64,000 bases of DNA. It comes from Curtobacterium sp. UNCCL20. GTDB lineage: Bacteria > Actinomycetota > Actinomycetes > Actinomycetales > Microbacteriaceae. The translations under genes and the position numbers were made by a program. The DNA is taken from NCBI RefSeq assembly GCF_900101675.1, contig NZ_FNKG01000001.1, positions 496,001-560,000 of the forward strand, in the 5' to 3' direction. Below, one piece after another: positions 25,101-33,894 of this stretch. Below the pieces are notes generated by a model, which saw only the letters and a list, made by a program, of their open reading frames with translations, was not told the origin of the DNA and ran no database searches. Position 1 is the stretch's first letter. Every line of letters starts with the position of its first letter.

Positions 25101-26270
25101 GTGGCAGAAGCCTTCATCATCGACGCAATCAGGACCCCGTTCGGCAAGGGCAAGCCCGACGGACAGTACGCGGGCACGCATCCCGTCGATCTCCACGCCC
25201 ACGCGATCCGAGAAGTTGTCCGACGGGCGGGCATGCCCGGTGCAGCCGTGAGCGACGTGATCGCTGGCGCCGTCGGACAGGTCGGCGAGCAGAGTGCGAA
25301 CACCGCTCGCTGGGCGGCGCTGGCCGCCGGGTTGCCCGTGAGTGTGCCTGCCGTCACCATCGATCGGCAGTGCGGCAGCAGCCAGCAGGCGCTGCACTTC
25401 GCGGCGCAGGGCATCCAGGCAGGCGCGTACGAGGTCGTCGTTGCATCGGGCGCCGAGTCCATGAGCCGGATCCCGATCGGCAGCCAGATGGCCGGCAGGG
25501 ACCCGTTCGGTGAGGCCGTGCAGCGGCGTTTCGCCCCCGGACTCGTTCCCCAGGGCATCAGCGCCGAGCTCATCTCGGCGCGCTGGGCCATCTCGCGGGA
25601 GGAATCAGACGCCTTCGCGCTCGAGAGCCATCGTCGAGCGACCCGGGCGCAGCGAACAGGGCTGTTCGAGCGCGAGACGGTCCCCCTGTCCGCGGGCGAC
25701 GTCGACCAGTCGATCCGCCCGAACACGACGCCGGAGGCACTGGCAGCGCTGCGTCCGGCCTTCGAAGACCCTCGCTGGTCCGAACGGTTCCCCGAGATCT
25801 CCTGGAGCGTCACAGCCGGGAACGCGAGTCCGGTCAACGACGGTGCCGCCGCGGTGCTGGTCGCCGGATCGGAAGCGGTGGAGCGGTTCGGACTGCGGCC
25901 CCGGGCCCGCGTCGTCGCGACCGCGGTCGTCGGCGACGATCCCATCATGATGCTCACGGGCATCGTCCCGGCCACGGAGCAAGCTCTGCGCCGCGCCGGG
26001 TTGTCGCTCGACGACATCGATGCGTTCGAGGTGAACGAAGCGTTCGCGTCCGTCGTACTCGCGTGGCTCAAGGCGACCGACGCTGACCCTGCCAAGGTCA
26101 ACGTGCACGGCGGTGCCCTCGCGATCGGACATCCGCTCGGTGCCAGCGGCGCACGTCTTACCGCCACACTGCTCGGAGTGCTCGACGCGACAGGGGGCCG
26201 CTACGGCCTCCAGGTCATTTGCGAAGCGGGCGGGTTGGCAAATGCGATGGTCATCGAGTGGCTCGGCTGA
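25101..26270 (+). CDS. thiolase (acetyl-CoA C-acyltransferase)
   Basis: 389 residues from GTG 25101 (GGGAGG upstream); a GTG at 25068 would add eleven. IDRQCGSSQQALHFAA holds the nucleophilic Cys, NEAFASVVL the NEAF motif, GGALAIGHPLGASGAR the catalytic His loop and VICEAGGLANAM the second Cys. It should cleave or form a 3-ketoacyl-CoA with CoA. It directly follows the HxlR gene behind an operator, and is followed by a metallo-hydrolase and an MFS pump. Confidence 0.92.
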   Translation: MAEAFIIDAIRTPFGKGKPDGQYAGTHPVDLHAHAIREVVRRAGMPGAAVSDVIAGAVGQVGEQSANTARWAALAAGLPVSVPAVTIDRQCGSSQQALHFAAQGIQAGAYEVVVASGAESMSRIPIGSQMAGRDPFGEAVQRRFAPGLVPQGISAELISARWAISREESDAFALESHRRATRAQRTGLFERETVPLSAGDVDQSIRPNTTPEALAALRPAFEDPRWSERFPEISWSVTAGNASPVNDGAAAVLVAGSEAVERFGLRPRARVVATAVVGDDPIMMLTGIVPATEQALRRAGLSLDDIDAFEVNEAFASVVLAWLKATDADPAKVNVHGGALAIGHPLGASGARLTATLLGVLDATGGRYGLQVICEAGGLANAMVIEWLG

Positions 26271-26281
26271 CAGGGGACCTG

Positions 26282-27133
26282 ATGGTCATCGAATACTCGG
26301 TCCACGTCTCGCACGGACGCGAACGCGCTGGCGACGACAGAATGCCGGACGGTTCGCCGCTGATGTGGAGCCCACTCGCGACTGTCCTGATCGAAGGGGA
26401 TCGCGACGCGTTCCTCGTCGATCCACCGTTCCTCGTCGATCAGATCGACGAGGTGATCGACTGGGTGGCGCGGAGCGGGAAACGCCTCGTAGGGATCTAC
26501 GCTACGCATGGCCACGGCGATCACTGGTTCGGCACGGCACGAATCCAGGAGCGCTTCCCCGGCGCGCGAGCGTGGGCAACTCCCGGGACCATCGAGCTCA
26601 TGCGCCTCCAGGCGACCACCGCACGAGAAGTGCTCTGGGATCGGATCTTTCCGGGCCTGCTCCCTGCGACGCCGGTCGTGGCTCAGCCCGTCCCCGAGGA
26701 CGGGCTCTGGCTCGAGGGCGCCGAGCTCGTTCCCGTTGAGGTCGGGCACTCCGACACGGACGCGACCACCGTGCTCTGGGTTCCCTCGATCGGACTGGTG
26801 GTGGCCGGAGACGTCGTCTACAACGGCGTCCACCAGTTCCTCGCCGAGGGCGCCCACGGTGGCTTTGAACGCTGGCAGGAGGCCCTCGACCAGGTCGACG
26901 AGTTGCACGCGACGTCCGTGGTCGCCGGGCACAAAGACCCGCGACGAGCCGACTGGCCTGAAGCCATCGGGGAGACGCGGCGATATTTGTTTGACGTTAT
27001 GGAGGTGTCTGCCTCCGGCGTCGACCGTATCGGCTTCTTCGACGAGATCCTCCGACGCTGGCCCGAGCGGTTGAACCCCAGTCCGGTTTGGTACGGCGCC
27101 TCGGCGGTGCTGGTCGCGTCAGAGGAGTCCTGA
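26282..27133 (+). CDS. MBL-fold metallo-hydrolase
   Basis: 283 residues. ATHGHGDHWFG is the HxHxDH zinc motif, VEVGHSDTDATT and VAGDVVYNG supply further ligands, and VVAGHKDPR is the last His. It resembles the group of hydrolases acting on thioesters or lactones such as glyoxalase II-like proteins. ATG 26282 lies 11 nt after the thiolase stop, so the genes form an operon. Confidence 0.85.
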   Translation: MVIEYSVHVSHGRERAGDDRMPDGSPLMWSPLATVLIEGDRDAFLVDPPFLVDQIDEVIDWVARSGKRLVGIYATHGHGDHWFGTARIQERFPGARAWATPGTIELMRLQATTAREVLWDRIFPGLLPATPVVAQPVPEDGLWLEGAELVPVEVGHSDTDATTVLWVPSIGLVVAGDVVYNGVHQFLAEGAHGGFERWQEALDQVDELHATSVVAGHKDPRRADWPEAIGETRRYLFDVMEVSASGVDRIGFFDEILRRWPERLNPSPVWYGASAVLVASEES

Positions 27134-27212
27134 CATCAACGATCTGGTTGCCGCGGACCGTGACCGGACCGCGTCAGGGCTTCAGAGCAGGTCCTTTTGG
27201 ACAGCGGCCAGT

Positions 27213-28355
27213 GTGCCGGCTCTCGCCTTGTGGGGGAGTGGAGCGTCAACGCCGGTCTACCCGATCTACCGGACCGATTGGGGCCTGAGCCAGGTCGAGG
27301 CAACGACGGTCTTCGCCGTCTACCCGTTCGCCCTGGCGCTGGTACTCGCGTGTTTCGGGGGCGTGTCGGACCGCGTCGGGCGGCGGGCGGCGATGCTCGC
27401 CGGAGTCGTTTCCATCGCTGCCGGAGCACTGGTCTTCGGCGTCGCGCCTGACCTCGGGTTGGTCATCGTTGGCAGAGCCCTGATGGGTGTTGGCGTCGGG
27501 TTGGGCTTGAGTCCGGCGACGGCGGTCATGGTCGCTTCTGCGTCGCATGCTCCTCCTGGCCGGTCGAGTTCGATCGCAACCGCATCGACTGCGATCGGTT
27601 TGGCGTTCGCCACCTTCATCGGCGGAGCGCTCGTCGAGTACGCGCCGGCGCCACTTCACTTTTCGTACTGGGTCCTTTTCGCGGTCGCGGTCGTAGTCCT
27701 GCTCATGCTGCTCCGACTCCCTCCCGACCGGCCGGCCCGGATCCTCAGCGAGCAGAAGAAGGACGGCCGACTCCCGGCCGAGTCCCGCGGCGTCCTCGTC
27801 CGGGCCTCGATCTCGATCGCAGCCGCGTACTCGCTCGGGGCGCTGGAGCTGTCCCTGGGCGCGGACATCGGCAAGACCCTCGTAGGGACGTCCAACGCGT
27901 TCGTGATCGGCTCTGTCATCTCCCTCACGAGCCTGGTCATCGGCGTCGTGGCACTCGCAGCGAGGCGGTTGTCCGCCCGAATCTCCGGTGTGTTCGGCGG
28001 CTTCGCCTCTGTAGCCGCTACTGCGACGCTCATCGGAGCCGCACAGGCTTCCTCGCTTCTGCTGTTCGTCGGCTTCGCGCTCCTCGGCGGCATCGCCTAC
28101 AGCCTGTTGTTCGCGTCGGGTATCGCGGCACTCGCATCGTCGATCCCGGAGTCGTTCCGGGCGACAAGCCTCTCGACGGCATATCTGGTCGGCTGCGTCA
28201 TCCAGGTGGCAGTCGCTCTCAGCCTCGGCGTGGTCGCCACGACCTGGGGACTGCTGGAAGGGGTCTCGGCGGGACTGCCCGTAGTAGGTGGGGTCGGGGC
28301 GATCGCGCTGATCACGAATGTTCTGCCGCCCGTACGCCGAGACCACCGGCAATGA
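27213..28355 (+). CDS. MFS transporter, start uncertain
   Basis: 380 residues from GTG 27213. GGVSDRVGRRAAML is the loop 2-3 motif, and GRALMGVGVGLGLSPATAVM follows. With this start the first membrane helix is cut short. The frame stays open back to 27075 without any ATG, GTG or TTG, yet an AGAGGAG site at 27121-27127 points to an ATC at 27135, which would complete the first helix (FWTAASVPALALWGSG). A non-standard start or a small sequence error is possible. It is probably an exporter and the last gene of the thiolase operon. Confidence 0.78.
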   Translation: MPALALWGSGASTPVYPIYRTDWGLSQVEATTVFAVYPFALALVLACFGGVSDRVGRRAAMLAGVVSIAAGALVFGVAPDLGLVIVGRALMGVGVGLGLSPATAVMVASASHAPPGRSSSIATASTAIGLAFATFIGGALVEYAPAPLHFSYWVLFAVAVVVLLMLLRLPPDRPARILSEQKKDGRLPAESRGVLVRASISIAAAYSLGALELSLGADIGKTLVGTSNAFVIGSVISLTSLVIGVVALAARRLSARISGVFGGFASVAATATLIGAAQASSLLLFVGFALLGGIAYSLLFASGIAALASSIPESFRATSLSTAYLVGCVIQVAVALSLGVVATTWGLLEGVSAGLPVVGGVGAIALITNVLPPVRRDHRQ

Positions 28356-28709
28356 CAGCCACCTGCCGAATCATCTGTGCGGCCGCGCTGCTCCCATGAA
28401 CCGCGCAGGTCCATCATTAGAGGCGATTTGCAGGACAGCGTGTCGTCGGAGCTCGCGTTTGTACAGCGATAGCGGCGAGTTGTAGGCGGGGGACCGGGGA
28501 GTTGGATCCCGTGAGCGTCGAAGTTTGCTCAATAAAGTTGTCGCTCAGACGGTCCAGCGACACTTTCGGCGGGCAGGCGACCGTTTCCGTGAACAGTCAC
28601 AGACAAAGATGTCGGCCGCCAAGCAACTTGTCCATAGTTCGGGCACAAACGCCCCTCCTGCAAGCCATCTGTCCGCCTTCGCTGCCAAACAACCTGTCCC
28701 GTCTCACAT
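28356..28709. other. 354-bp gap at the edge of the mobile island
   Basis: No convincing gene. Short open frames on the plus strand lack ribosome sites and family resemblance. It holds a small inverted repeat (TGTCGCT/AGCGACA around 28540-28563) and three direct repeats described separately. Base composition falls from here into the KAP gene, which suggests an island boundary. Confidence 0.5.
28618..28699 (+). repeat. three direct repeats, candidate transposase-binding sites
   Basis: GCCAAGCAACTTGTCC (28618), TGCAAGCCATCTGTCC (28659) and GCCAAACAACCTGTCC (28684) share CAA..(C/A)A.(C/T)TGTCC. They end 10 bp before the KAP gene stop. Tn7-like ends carry several such TnsB sites. The orientation relative to the Tn7 paradigm is not the expected one, and no matching copies were found at the other side. 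Confidence 0.4.
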
Positions 28710-31700
28710 CTACTTGCGGTGGCTGAAGAGTCTTGGCTTTGGTCGCGGAGCGAGCCCTAGCTCACTCAACAGGCGGTCAGCCTTCCCAGTCAGACCGGAG
28801 CGCTCAGACGCCTGAATGACTGCACCCCGAAGCGCCTGCTTCGAACCACTCGGAACCGGCTTCGCGACGCGGCCTGCCCACGAGAGTGCGTTGTCGGCGG
28901 CGCCCTGGTTCAGCCGGAGCATGGGCACGAGGAGTCCTTCGATAAGGGTCCGGCGCGTGGCATCTCCTAGCGGACTGGCGCTAGCCCAGACGCGAAGAAG
29001 GTACGTTCGGCCCTCATTAGTCGTCTCAGCTTCGTACCGTTGCTCGAGGAGACCAATGAGATCCTGCGACTCTAGATCGGAAAGCCTCAGTGCGTGAAGC
29101 ACTGAATCCTCCCACCTGCGTTCCTCGGTGGCCCCAAGGAATTGCTCAGAGATCGCGAGTCGTCCGGTTGAAGGCTGCTTTTGCACCCAGGCGGAGAACG
29201 CAGCAATAATGAGGGCAGGGGGATTTTGGCTGAGAACCGGCTTGAGCACTCCGAGCACTGCACTCGCGTCGAGAAGTGTATATCCAAGCCACCGCTGCAG
29301 GAGCTGACTTGGTACTGGTGTGCGCTCTGCGATGATGCTTGAGACCTCTTCAGCGCCGAGGTGCAGCACGGGATGAGCAATAGCAAACTCCGGGGACAGC
29401 GCAAGGATCTGCGCGATCAGATCTATACCGGAATCCGAATCAAGCCACGTGCTGTCCTTCACAGCCTCACTGATCCGTCCAAGATCCTCTGTCAGCCCCT
29501 CGCCGGCAACTCCTTCCGAGTAACGAGCGAAGTCGTCAAGCGCCTCGCGAACCGCGTCGTCAACCTCCTGAATGTCTACAGCCGCAACGTCCTCCTCGAG
29601 TGAGCCGAGGATCGCAGAAAGGTGAAGCTTCCGCAGGTGACCCGCCGCCGCGAGGCCCGCGCTCGAATACAGGCGGAGCGCTGCCAGCAGCTTTCGCAAG
29701 TCACTCGCGGATGCTGCATCATTCGCGGTCCTGGCACTCGGAAGCGCCGCAGCGCCGAACGCTCGACGGTCGGCGTCGGACAGATCGTCGAGTAGGTGCG
29801 CAACCACGGACACCCCCCGCTCATATTCTTCAAACGTATCCGCAGAGTCGACTCGGAACAAACGCGTCCAGAGCAGACGCGCGGCGTCGGTCACCGCCCT
29901 CTTCGCCGCGGGATCTGCAGTTAGCCCTTCGACCACCACGGGCCGCGTCCAGCGGCTCCATTCGGACGTCTGCCGTCGCTGCATCGCTTCGAGAACGCGC
30001 GCAGCGAGCGGGTTTTGGATGGCTTTCAGCCCATCGAGGAGGATCTCAACCGTATTTCGGGCCTCCTGCTCGTCGATACGAACAAGTACTGAAACGAGTT
30101 GCTCCCGCATCGCCGTTTCAGAGTCGTCGAGCTTCTGGCCGAAGGCTGACAGGGCTTCAAGACTTGCAGCTGGATCAAACGGCTCCGGACCGATCTCTGT
30201 CTCTTCAACCGTCGGCGACCTTCTCGCACCAGCCGGCGGCGCAGGCGGCTCGGATGCCTTCCTCCACGATGAATGCGCCTGGATCGCCGCGACGATTGCT
30301 TGGGCAAGGTCTTCCTCGGTCGTTCGCAGCATCATGACACGCTGCGCCTCTTCGATTTCAAGGAACTGATCGAGGAACATCCGGACGTTGCCGTCAAGAA
30401 TACGGTCAGAAATCAGAGAAGCGACCAATTGGGACTCCTCGTCGAGAAGCGCATAGTGCTTAAGGGCGCTTACTGCCTGCTCGTCCGACGCGTGGACGAA
30501 GTCTTGTTCCACGATTCGTTTTGCAACCATTCGTCCGCGTTCTGACGCAGCAGTTGCCGCAAGACGCCAAGCGCCGGTCGTTGTCTCTGCATCGATGACT
30601 GCGTCGTCTCTGACGAGAATGGGCTCAACCTCCAGCAGGACTGCTTCTGCCCGGTCCGGCGTGAGTTCGGTGAACTCGGCCGATGCGAGGATCGCGCGCG
30701 CGAAGTTCGGCACCTCAACCCCGACCGCGTCTCGGATCCCTGCGGCGAGGAAGTCGAGACCCTGGACCTTCTGATCCTCGTTGAAGGTAGCGAGCACACG
30801 TCGAACCGCCATCAGGGAGCCATTCTGTGCCGCAGTTTCAAGTTCCATGGCTGAAGCCGTCGGCAGCGTCGTTCTTGCCCCAGAGCTCTCGAGGAAGAGC
30901 AAATCGCGGTAGGGCCCCTGAACGTTGTTGGTTCGCTCCAGGTAACCGAGGAGTTGATCCGTATGGGACTTCTCGACCTGTTCAACCTCGTCCGACTGAT
31001 CGTCCTCGGCTGCTACAACGGCCGCGGCGGCGCGCTCGTTCATCGCGTAGGACGTCGCGATCTTCCTGACCAGCTCGGACACGCCAGGGCGATCGGTCCA
31101 GTACTCCTCTTTTTTTGAACGAACCCCTAGTACGTGCGATGGGAGATCGGGATCCGCGACCATGTCACGCGCAAACAGTGGAAATTCAACCTGAAGACAC
31201 ACCACGCGGGCGAGAGCCTCGGCGTTCGCTGCAACGTCTAAGTCGAGCTGCCCCGCGGCGGCACGTGCTTCCGCAAGCCGGAATGCCAGGACGAATGAAT
31301 TGAGCAGGTGCTTCACTCGACGAGGGCTCCGAACGTGCGCCGGCACAAGGATCGAGGCGACAGCGCGGGCGTTGACGCGCTGCCATAGACCCTCCCGCTC
31401 CTCGATGAGTTCCGCGGCGTAACGTGTGATGCTCTTCGTCTGGAGCGGCGGTACAGCGATCTGATATTGGAAAACCTTGTCGAGGTAGGAGCTTCCCGCA
31501 CTGTAGTAAGGATTGATGTCATCTAGCGGCGTTGCTTGTCGTAGCTTTCCGGTCATCGCCTGCTCCAGGACCTGCTGATCGGCTGCGACGATGAAGACGC
31601 ACCCAGGTACGCCAAAGAAGGTGCGGATTGTATCGAGCGTCTCGACGACGTCCGAGGGAGTGCATCGATCAAGTTCGTCAACAAATATGACGAGCTTGCG

Positions 31701-32363
31701 CTTCGGCCAGACCTCACCAACAAGAGCACTGAATAATGCCTCGAACTCCTCATCACTCTCAGCGCGTTCGCTAGTGTGGGTCGAAGTGAAAGCCTTGCTC
31801 GCTAAGCCAACGATCGCGGTGATGACACCGGCGGGAACGAGTGAGCTCGGAACGGCTAGCGATGCCGCACGTACCAGCTGTGGCCACACGGGCTCGTTAG
31901 ACAACCATGCCCAGAAGGCGACGATAAGCGAGACCGCGAGGAGAATCGCAAGCACAACGGCAATTAGTACGCCGACCAGGCGGAGCAACTGAAGCGCGGG
32001 GAATGTCACGTTCGAGGATGTTGTACTTCGGTAGAGATCCGGCCCGTACGCGCGATCGTTGCTCCCGATCTCGCTCGCGATGACGGAGATGAAGTTGCGA
32101 CGAAGCGGATTTTGCGCATATTTGAATGCGTCGAAACGCGCGAATCGCATCTTCTTTGAGTAGCCGTTTTCGATTTCGGCACGCAGAAGGCGGCCGATGC
32201 CACTCTTGCCCGATCCCCAGGAGCCGAAGAGTGCAATGTTCGCTGGCGTCCCAGTTTGGGCAATGAGTGTGAGCAGGCCGGCGGTGAGCTCAACGTGCCC
32301 GAGGCGGTCCTGCGTCGGATCTTGGATCTCCGCGTCACGGATCAGTTCGGGTTGCTCGCTCAC
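28710..32363 (-). CDS. KAP family P-loop NTPase, membrane-anchored
   Basis: 1217 residues. GSWGSGKSG (47-55) is the Walker A motif and KLVIFVDELDRC (223-234) the Walker B motif. Two hydrophobic helices (about 126-152 and 165-188) lie between them, the hallmark of KAP NTPases (named after Kidins220/ARMS and PifA). The remaining 800 residues are helical and Leu/Ala/Glu-rich without a known motif. PifA of the F plasmid excludes phage T7, and KAP proteins are found in defence islands, so a defence role as transposon cargo is plausible but inferred. The GTG start follows GAAGGAG. Its base composition is clearly less GC-rich than the flanks. Confidence 0.85.
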   Translation of the reverse strand: MSEQPELIRDAEIQDPTQDRLGHVELTAGLLTLIAQTGTPANIALFGSWGSGKSGIGRLLRAEIENGYSKKMRFARFDAFKYAQNPLRRNFISVIASEIGSNDRAYGPDLYRSTTSSNVTFPALQLLRLVGVLIAVVLAILLAVSLIVAFWAWLSNEPVWPQLVRAASLAVPSSLVPAGVITAIVGLASKAFTSTHTSERAESDEEFEALFSALVGEVWPKRKLVIFVDELDRCTPSDVVETLDTIRTFFGVPGCVFIVAADQQVLEQAMTGKLRQATPLDDINPYYSAGSSYLDKVFQYQIAVPPLQTKSITRYAAELIEEREGLWQRVNARAVASILVPAHVRSPRRVKHLLNSFVLAFRLAEARAAAGQLDLDVAANAEALARVVCLQVEFPLFARDMVADPDLPSHVLGVRSKKEEYWTDRPGVSELVRKIATSYAMNERAAAAVVAAEDDQSDEVEQVEKSHTDQLLGYLERTNNVQGPYRDLLFLESSGARTTLPTASAMELETAAQNGSLMAVRRVLATFNEDQKVQGLDFLAAGIRDAVGVEVPNFARAILASAEFTELTPDRAEAVLLEVEPILVRDDAVIDAETTTGAWRLAATAASERGRMVAKRIVEQDFVHASDEQAVSALKHYALLDEESQLVASLISDRILDGNVRMFLDQFLEIEEAQRVMMLRTTEEDLAQAIVAAIQAHSSWRKASEPPAPPAGARRSPTVEETEIGPEPFDPAASLEALSAFGQKLDDSETAMREQLVSVLVRIDEQEARNTVEILLDGLKAIQNPLAARVLEAMQRRQTSEWSRWTRPVVVEGLTADPAAKRAVTDAARLLWTRLFRVDSADTFEEYERGVSVVAHLLDDLSDADRRAFGAAALPSARTANDAASASDLRKLLAALRLYSSAGLAAAGHLRKLHLSAILGSLEEDVAAVDIQEVDDAVREALDDFARYSEGVAGEGLTEDLGRISEAVKDSTWLDSDSGIDLIAQILALSPEFAIAHPVLHLGAEEVSSIIAERTPVPSQLLQRWLGYTLLDASAVLGVLKPVLSQNPPALIIAAFSAWVQKQPSTGRLAISEQFLGATEERRWEDSVLHALRLSDLESQDLIGLLEQRYEAETTNEGRTYLLRVWASASPLGDATRRTLIEGLLVPMLRLNQGAADNALSWAGRVAKPVPSGSKQALRGAVIQASERSGLTGKADRLLSELGLAPRPKPRLFSHRK

Positions 32364-32521
32364 AGGCGCCTGCTCCTTCGGTTGAGATGATGATCGATAC
32401 TTGCAGACTCGACCGACAGCGCCTCATGAGTCAGCCCGCTAATCGAGCCGTTGTGTGCTCAATCTCGAACCCATGCGTAGAGCGTGCCTGGCGGGCTGTC
32501 GCTGATCGTCGCCTAGCCATG

Positions 32522-32562
32522 GCCAAGCGATATCGCCGTCATGCGATCACCTGTCGCTTGGC
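32522..32562. repeat. inverted repeat between cargo genes
   Basis: GCCAAGCGA and TCGCTTGGC, perfect 9-bp arms 23 nt apart, overlap the end of the membrane-protein gene. It could be a terminator for that gene or a regulatory site before the KAP gene. Confidence 0.35.
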
Positions 32563-33167
32563 GCACGAAGAGAGCCGCGCGCTCGCAGTCCTCCGACGGC
32601 GCGCTCAGCCCGGACGAGGACCCCTAACGTACCCCCAGCCACAGCTGCAGTGAGGAGGATGGTCGCTCCAGCTTCGAGGGTCGGTCGGACTGGACGCAGG
32701 TGCGACCACCGCTGTCGCTGGACCGGCTGCGAAAGATCCTCCGCAAACCACTGCAGTGTCTTTTTGCCGCGTGACCAATCCGCGAGAGCCCCGGTGGTTT
32801 CGATGGCGATTGTTGCGGCCGCTGCATCTGACGGCGCACCCTTCATGCGCCCAACTCTCGCGGAGAACCAACGAAGTAGTATCTCCTCATCGGCATTGAC
32901 GAGCAGCGCCATCTGGGGCACGGCGAGCGAGAACTCCAGCTGATAGTTGACCCACAGTCGCGCGAAGACTGGACGAACTTGAGTCCGGGTGATCCGCTCG
33001 AGCCGCCCAATGACCTGCCCCACGAGGACCCGCCGACGCTCTTCCCATGCCCTGGCATCTCGGGCCGCCTCCCTCTGAGCCGAATTGCGGATCGTGTACC
33101 AGGCGGCTGCGACGGAACAAACTGCGAGCAGCACTGATCCGAGTTGGATCCAGAGGGCAGGGGTCAC
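32547..33167 (-). CDS. small membrane protein of unknown function
   Basis: 206 residues from GTG 33167. An N-terminal helix (LWIQLGSVLLAVCSVAAAWYTI) anchors it, a charged coiled-coil-like stretch (QREAARDARAWEERRR) follows, and a weak hydrophobic helix (ILLTAAVAGGTLGVLV) lies near the C-terminus. No family is recognised. It precedes the KAP NTPase on the same strand by 183 bp and may be its partner at the membrane. Confidence 0.6.
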   Translation of the reverse strand: MTPALWIQLGSVLLAVCSVAAAWYTIRNSAQREAARDARAWEERRRVLVGQVIGRLERITRTQVRPVFARLWVNYQLEFSLAVPQMALLVNADEEILLRWFSARVGRMKGAPSDAAAATIAIETTGALADWSRGKKTLQWFAEDLSQPVQRQRWSHLRPVRPTLEAGATILLTAAVAGGTLGVLVRAERAVGGLRARGSLRAPSDR

Positions 33168-33293
33168 TTGTGAACCATATCTACGGGAGAACGCGAAGAG
33201 GAGAACCCCGAGCGGGGCACAAAGCGAGAGCGCGCCGTCGACTGCACATGCCTGATGAACGTGCCTTGCGCAAACGTCCCTGCTCGCCCGTGA

Positions 33294-33479
33294 TCAGCCT
33301 TGTTCGTCTCGCTGCTGAACTCGCTCCCGCATCTCCGCGCGGACCATGCGCCACGCGTACCCGGGGTCTTCTTCTTCCTCACGTTGAATCTCGCGGAGCG
33401 CGGCGCTGTACTTCCAACGGTCTGGGTCCGAGCGTTGCAGGATGCGTGCGGCCCGCTGCTGAACGGTACGTCTTGCCAT
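33294..33479 (-). CDS. small basic/acidic helical protein
   Basis: 61 residues from ATG 33479 with GGAGAACA upstream. The composition is highly charged (ARRTVQQRAARILQRSDPDRW, then REIQREEEEDPGYAWRMVR). No domain is recognised. It lies in the island downstream of tniQ and could be a small DNA-binding or accessory protein. Confidence 0.5.
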   Translation of the reverse strand: MARRTVQQRAARILQRSDPDRWKYSAALREIQREEEEDPGYAWRMVRAEMRERVQQRDEQG

Positions 33480-33528
33480 CGTTGTTCTCCTTGGTGATCG
33501 ATTGACGTCCGCCACGGGTGCCGCGTGG

Positions 33529-33879
33529 TTACTGCCAGTCGACGTACTGGTTGCCGCGCACTCCGCTGCGTACACGAGCGCCGTGCCATCCGAATGGCAC
33601 GAGCACGGTCACCTCTTGCTCGACGTCGTTCTCAACCCGCTGTGTCAGCCACTTGACCGGGAGGTACGGCCGCCACGAGACCTCGCGTAGATGCGAGCTC
33701 CAGTCGATAGGGGAGACCGGCTGATCGGACGGGACCGGGTGCCTTCGGAGGGCCCAGCGGACGTGCTGCGGAGTGCGGTGCACTGCTGCGGCGAGGGCTC
33801 TGACAGTCGTGACGCCGGAGCCGACGAGTTCGTGGAGTGCCGGCACGTCGAGGTCGTCGATCTCGGGGCCGAGGTGCAT
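33529..33879 (-). CDS. HTH-like protein downstream of tniQ
   Basis: 116 residues, ATG preceded by GAGAGGCG and 15 nt after the tniQ stop. ELVGSGVTTVRALAAAVHRTPQHVRWALRRHP reads like a helix-turn-helix; the C-terminal half is strand-rich with Trp and Val. Position and coupling suggest an accessory factor of the transposition operon, for example for target choice or regulation. No family name can be given. Confidence 0.6.
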   Translation of the reverse strand: MHLGPEIDDLDVPALHELVGSGVTTVRALAAAVHRTPQHVRWALRRHPVPSDQPVSPIDWSSHLREVSWRPYLPVKWLTQRVENDVEQEVTVLVPFGWHGARVRSGVRGNQYVDWQ

Positions 33880-33894
33880 CGCCTCTCGACCGGC

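Noticed and set aside
28502-28815. Plus-strand open frames in the gap before the KAP gene
   Set aside because: They overlap the KAP coding end or the repeats and show no start signals or domains.
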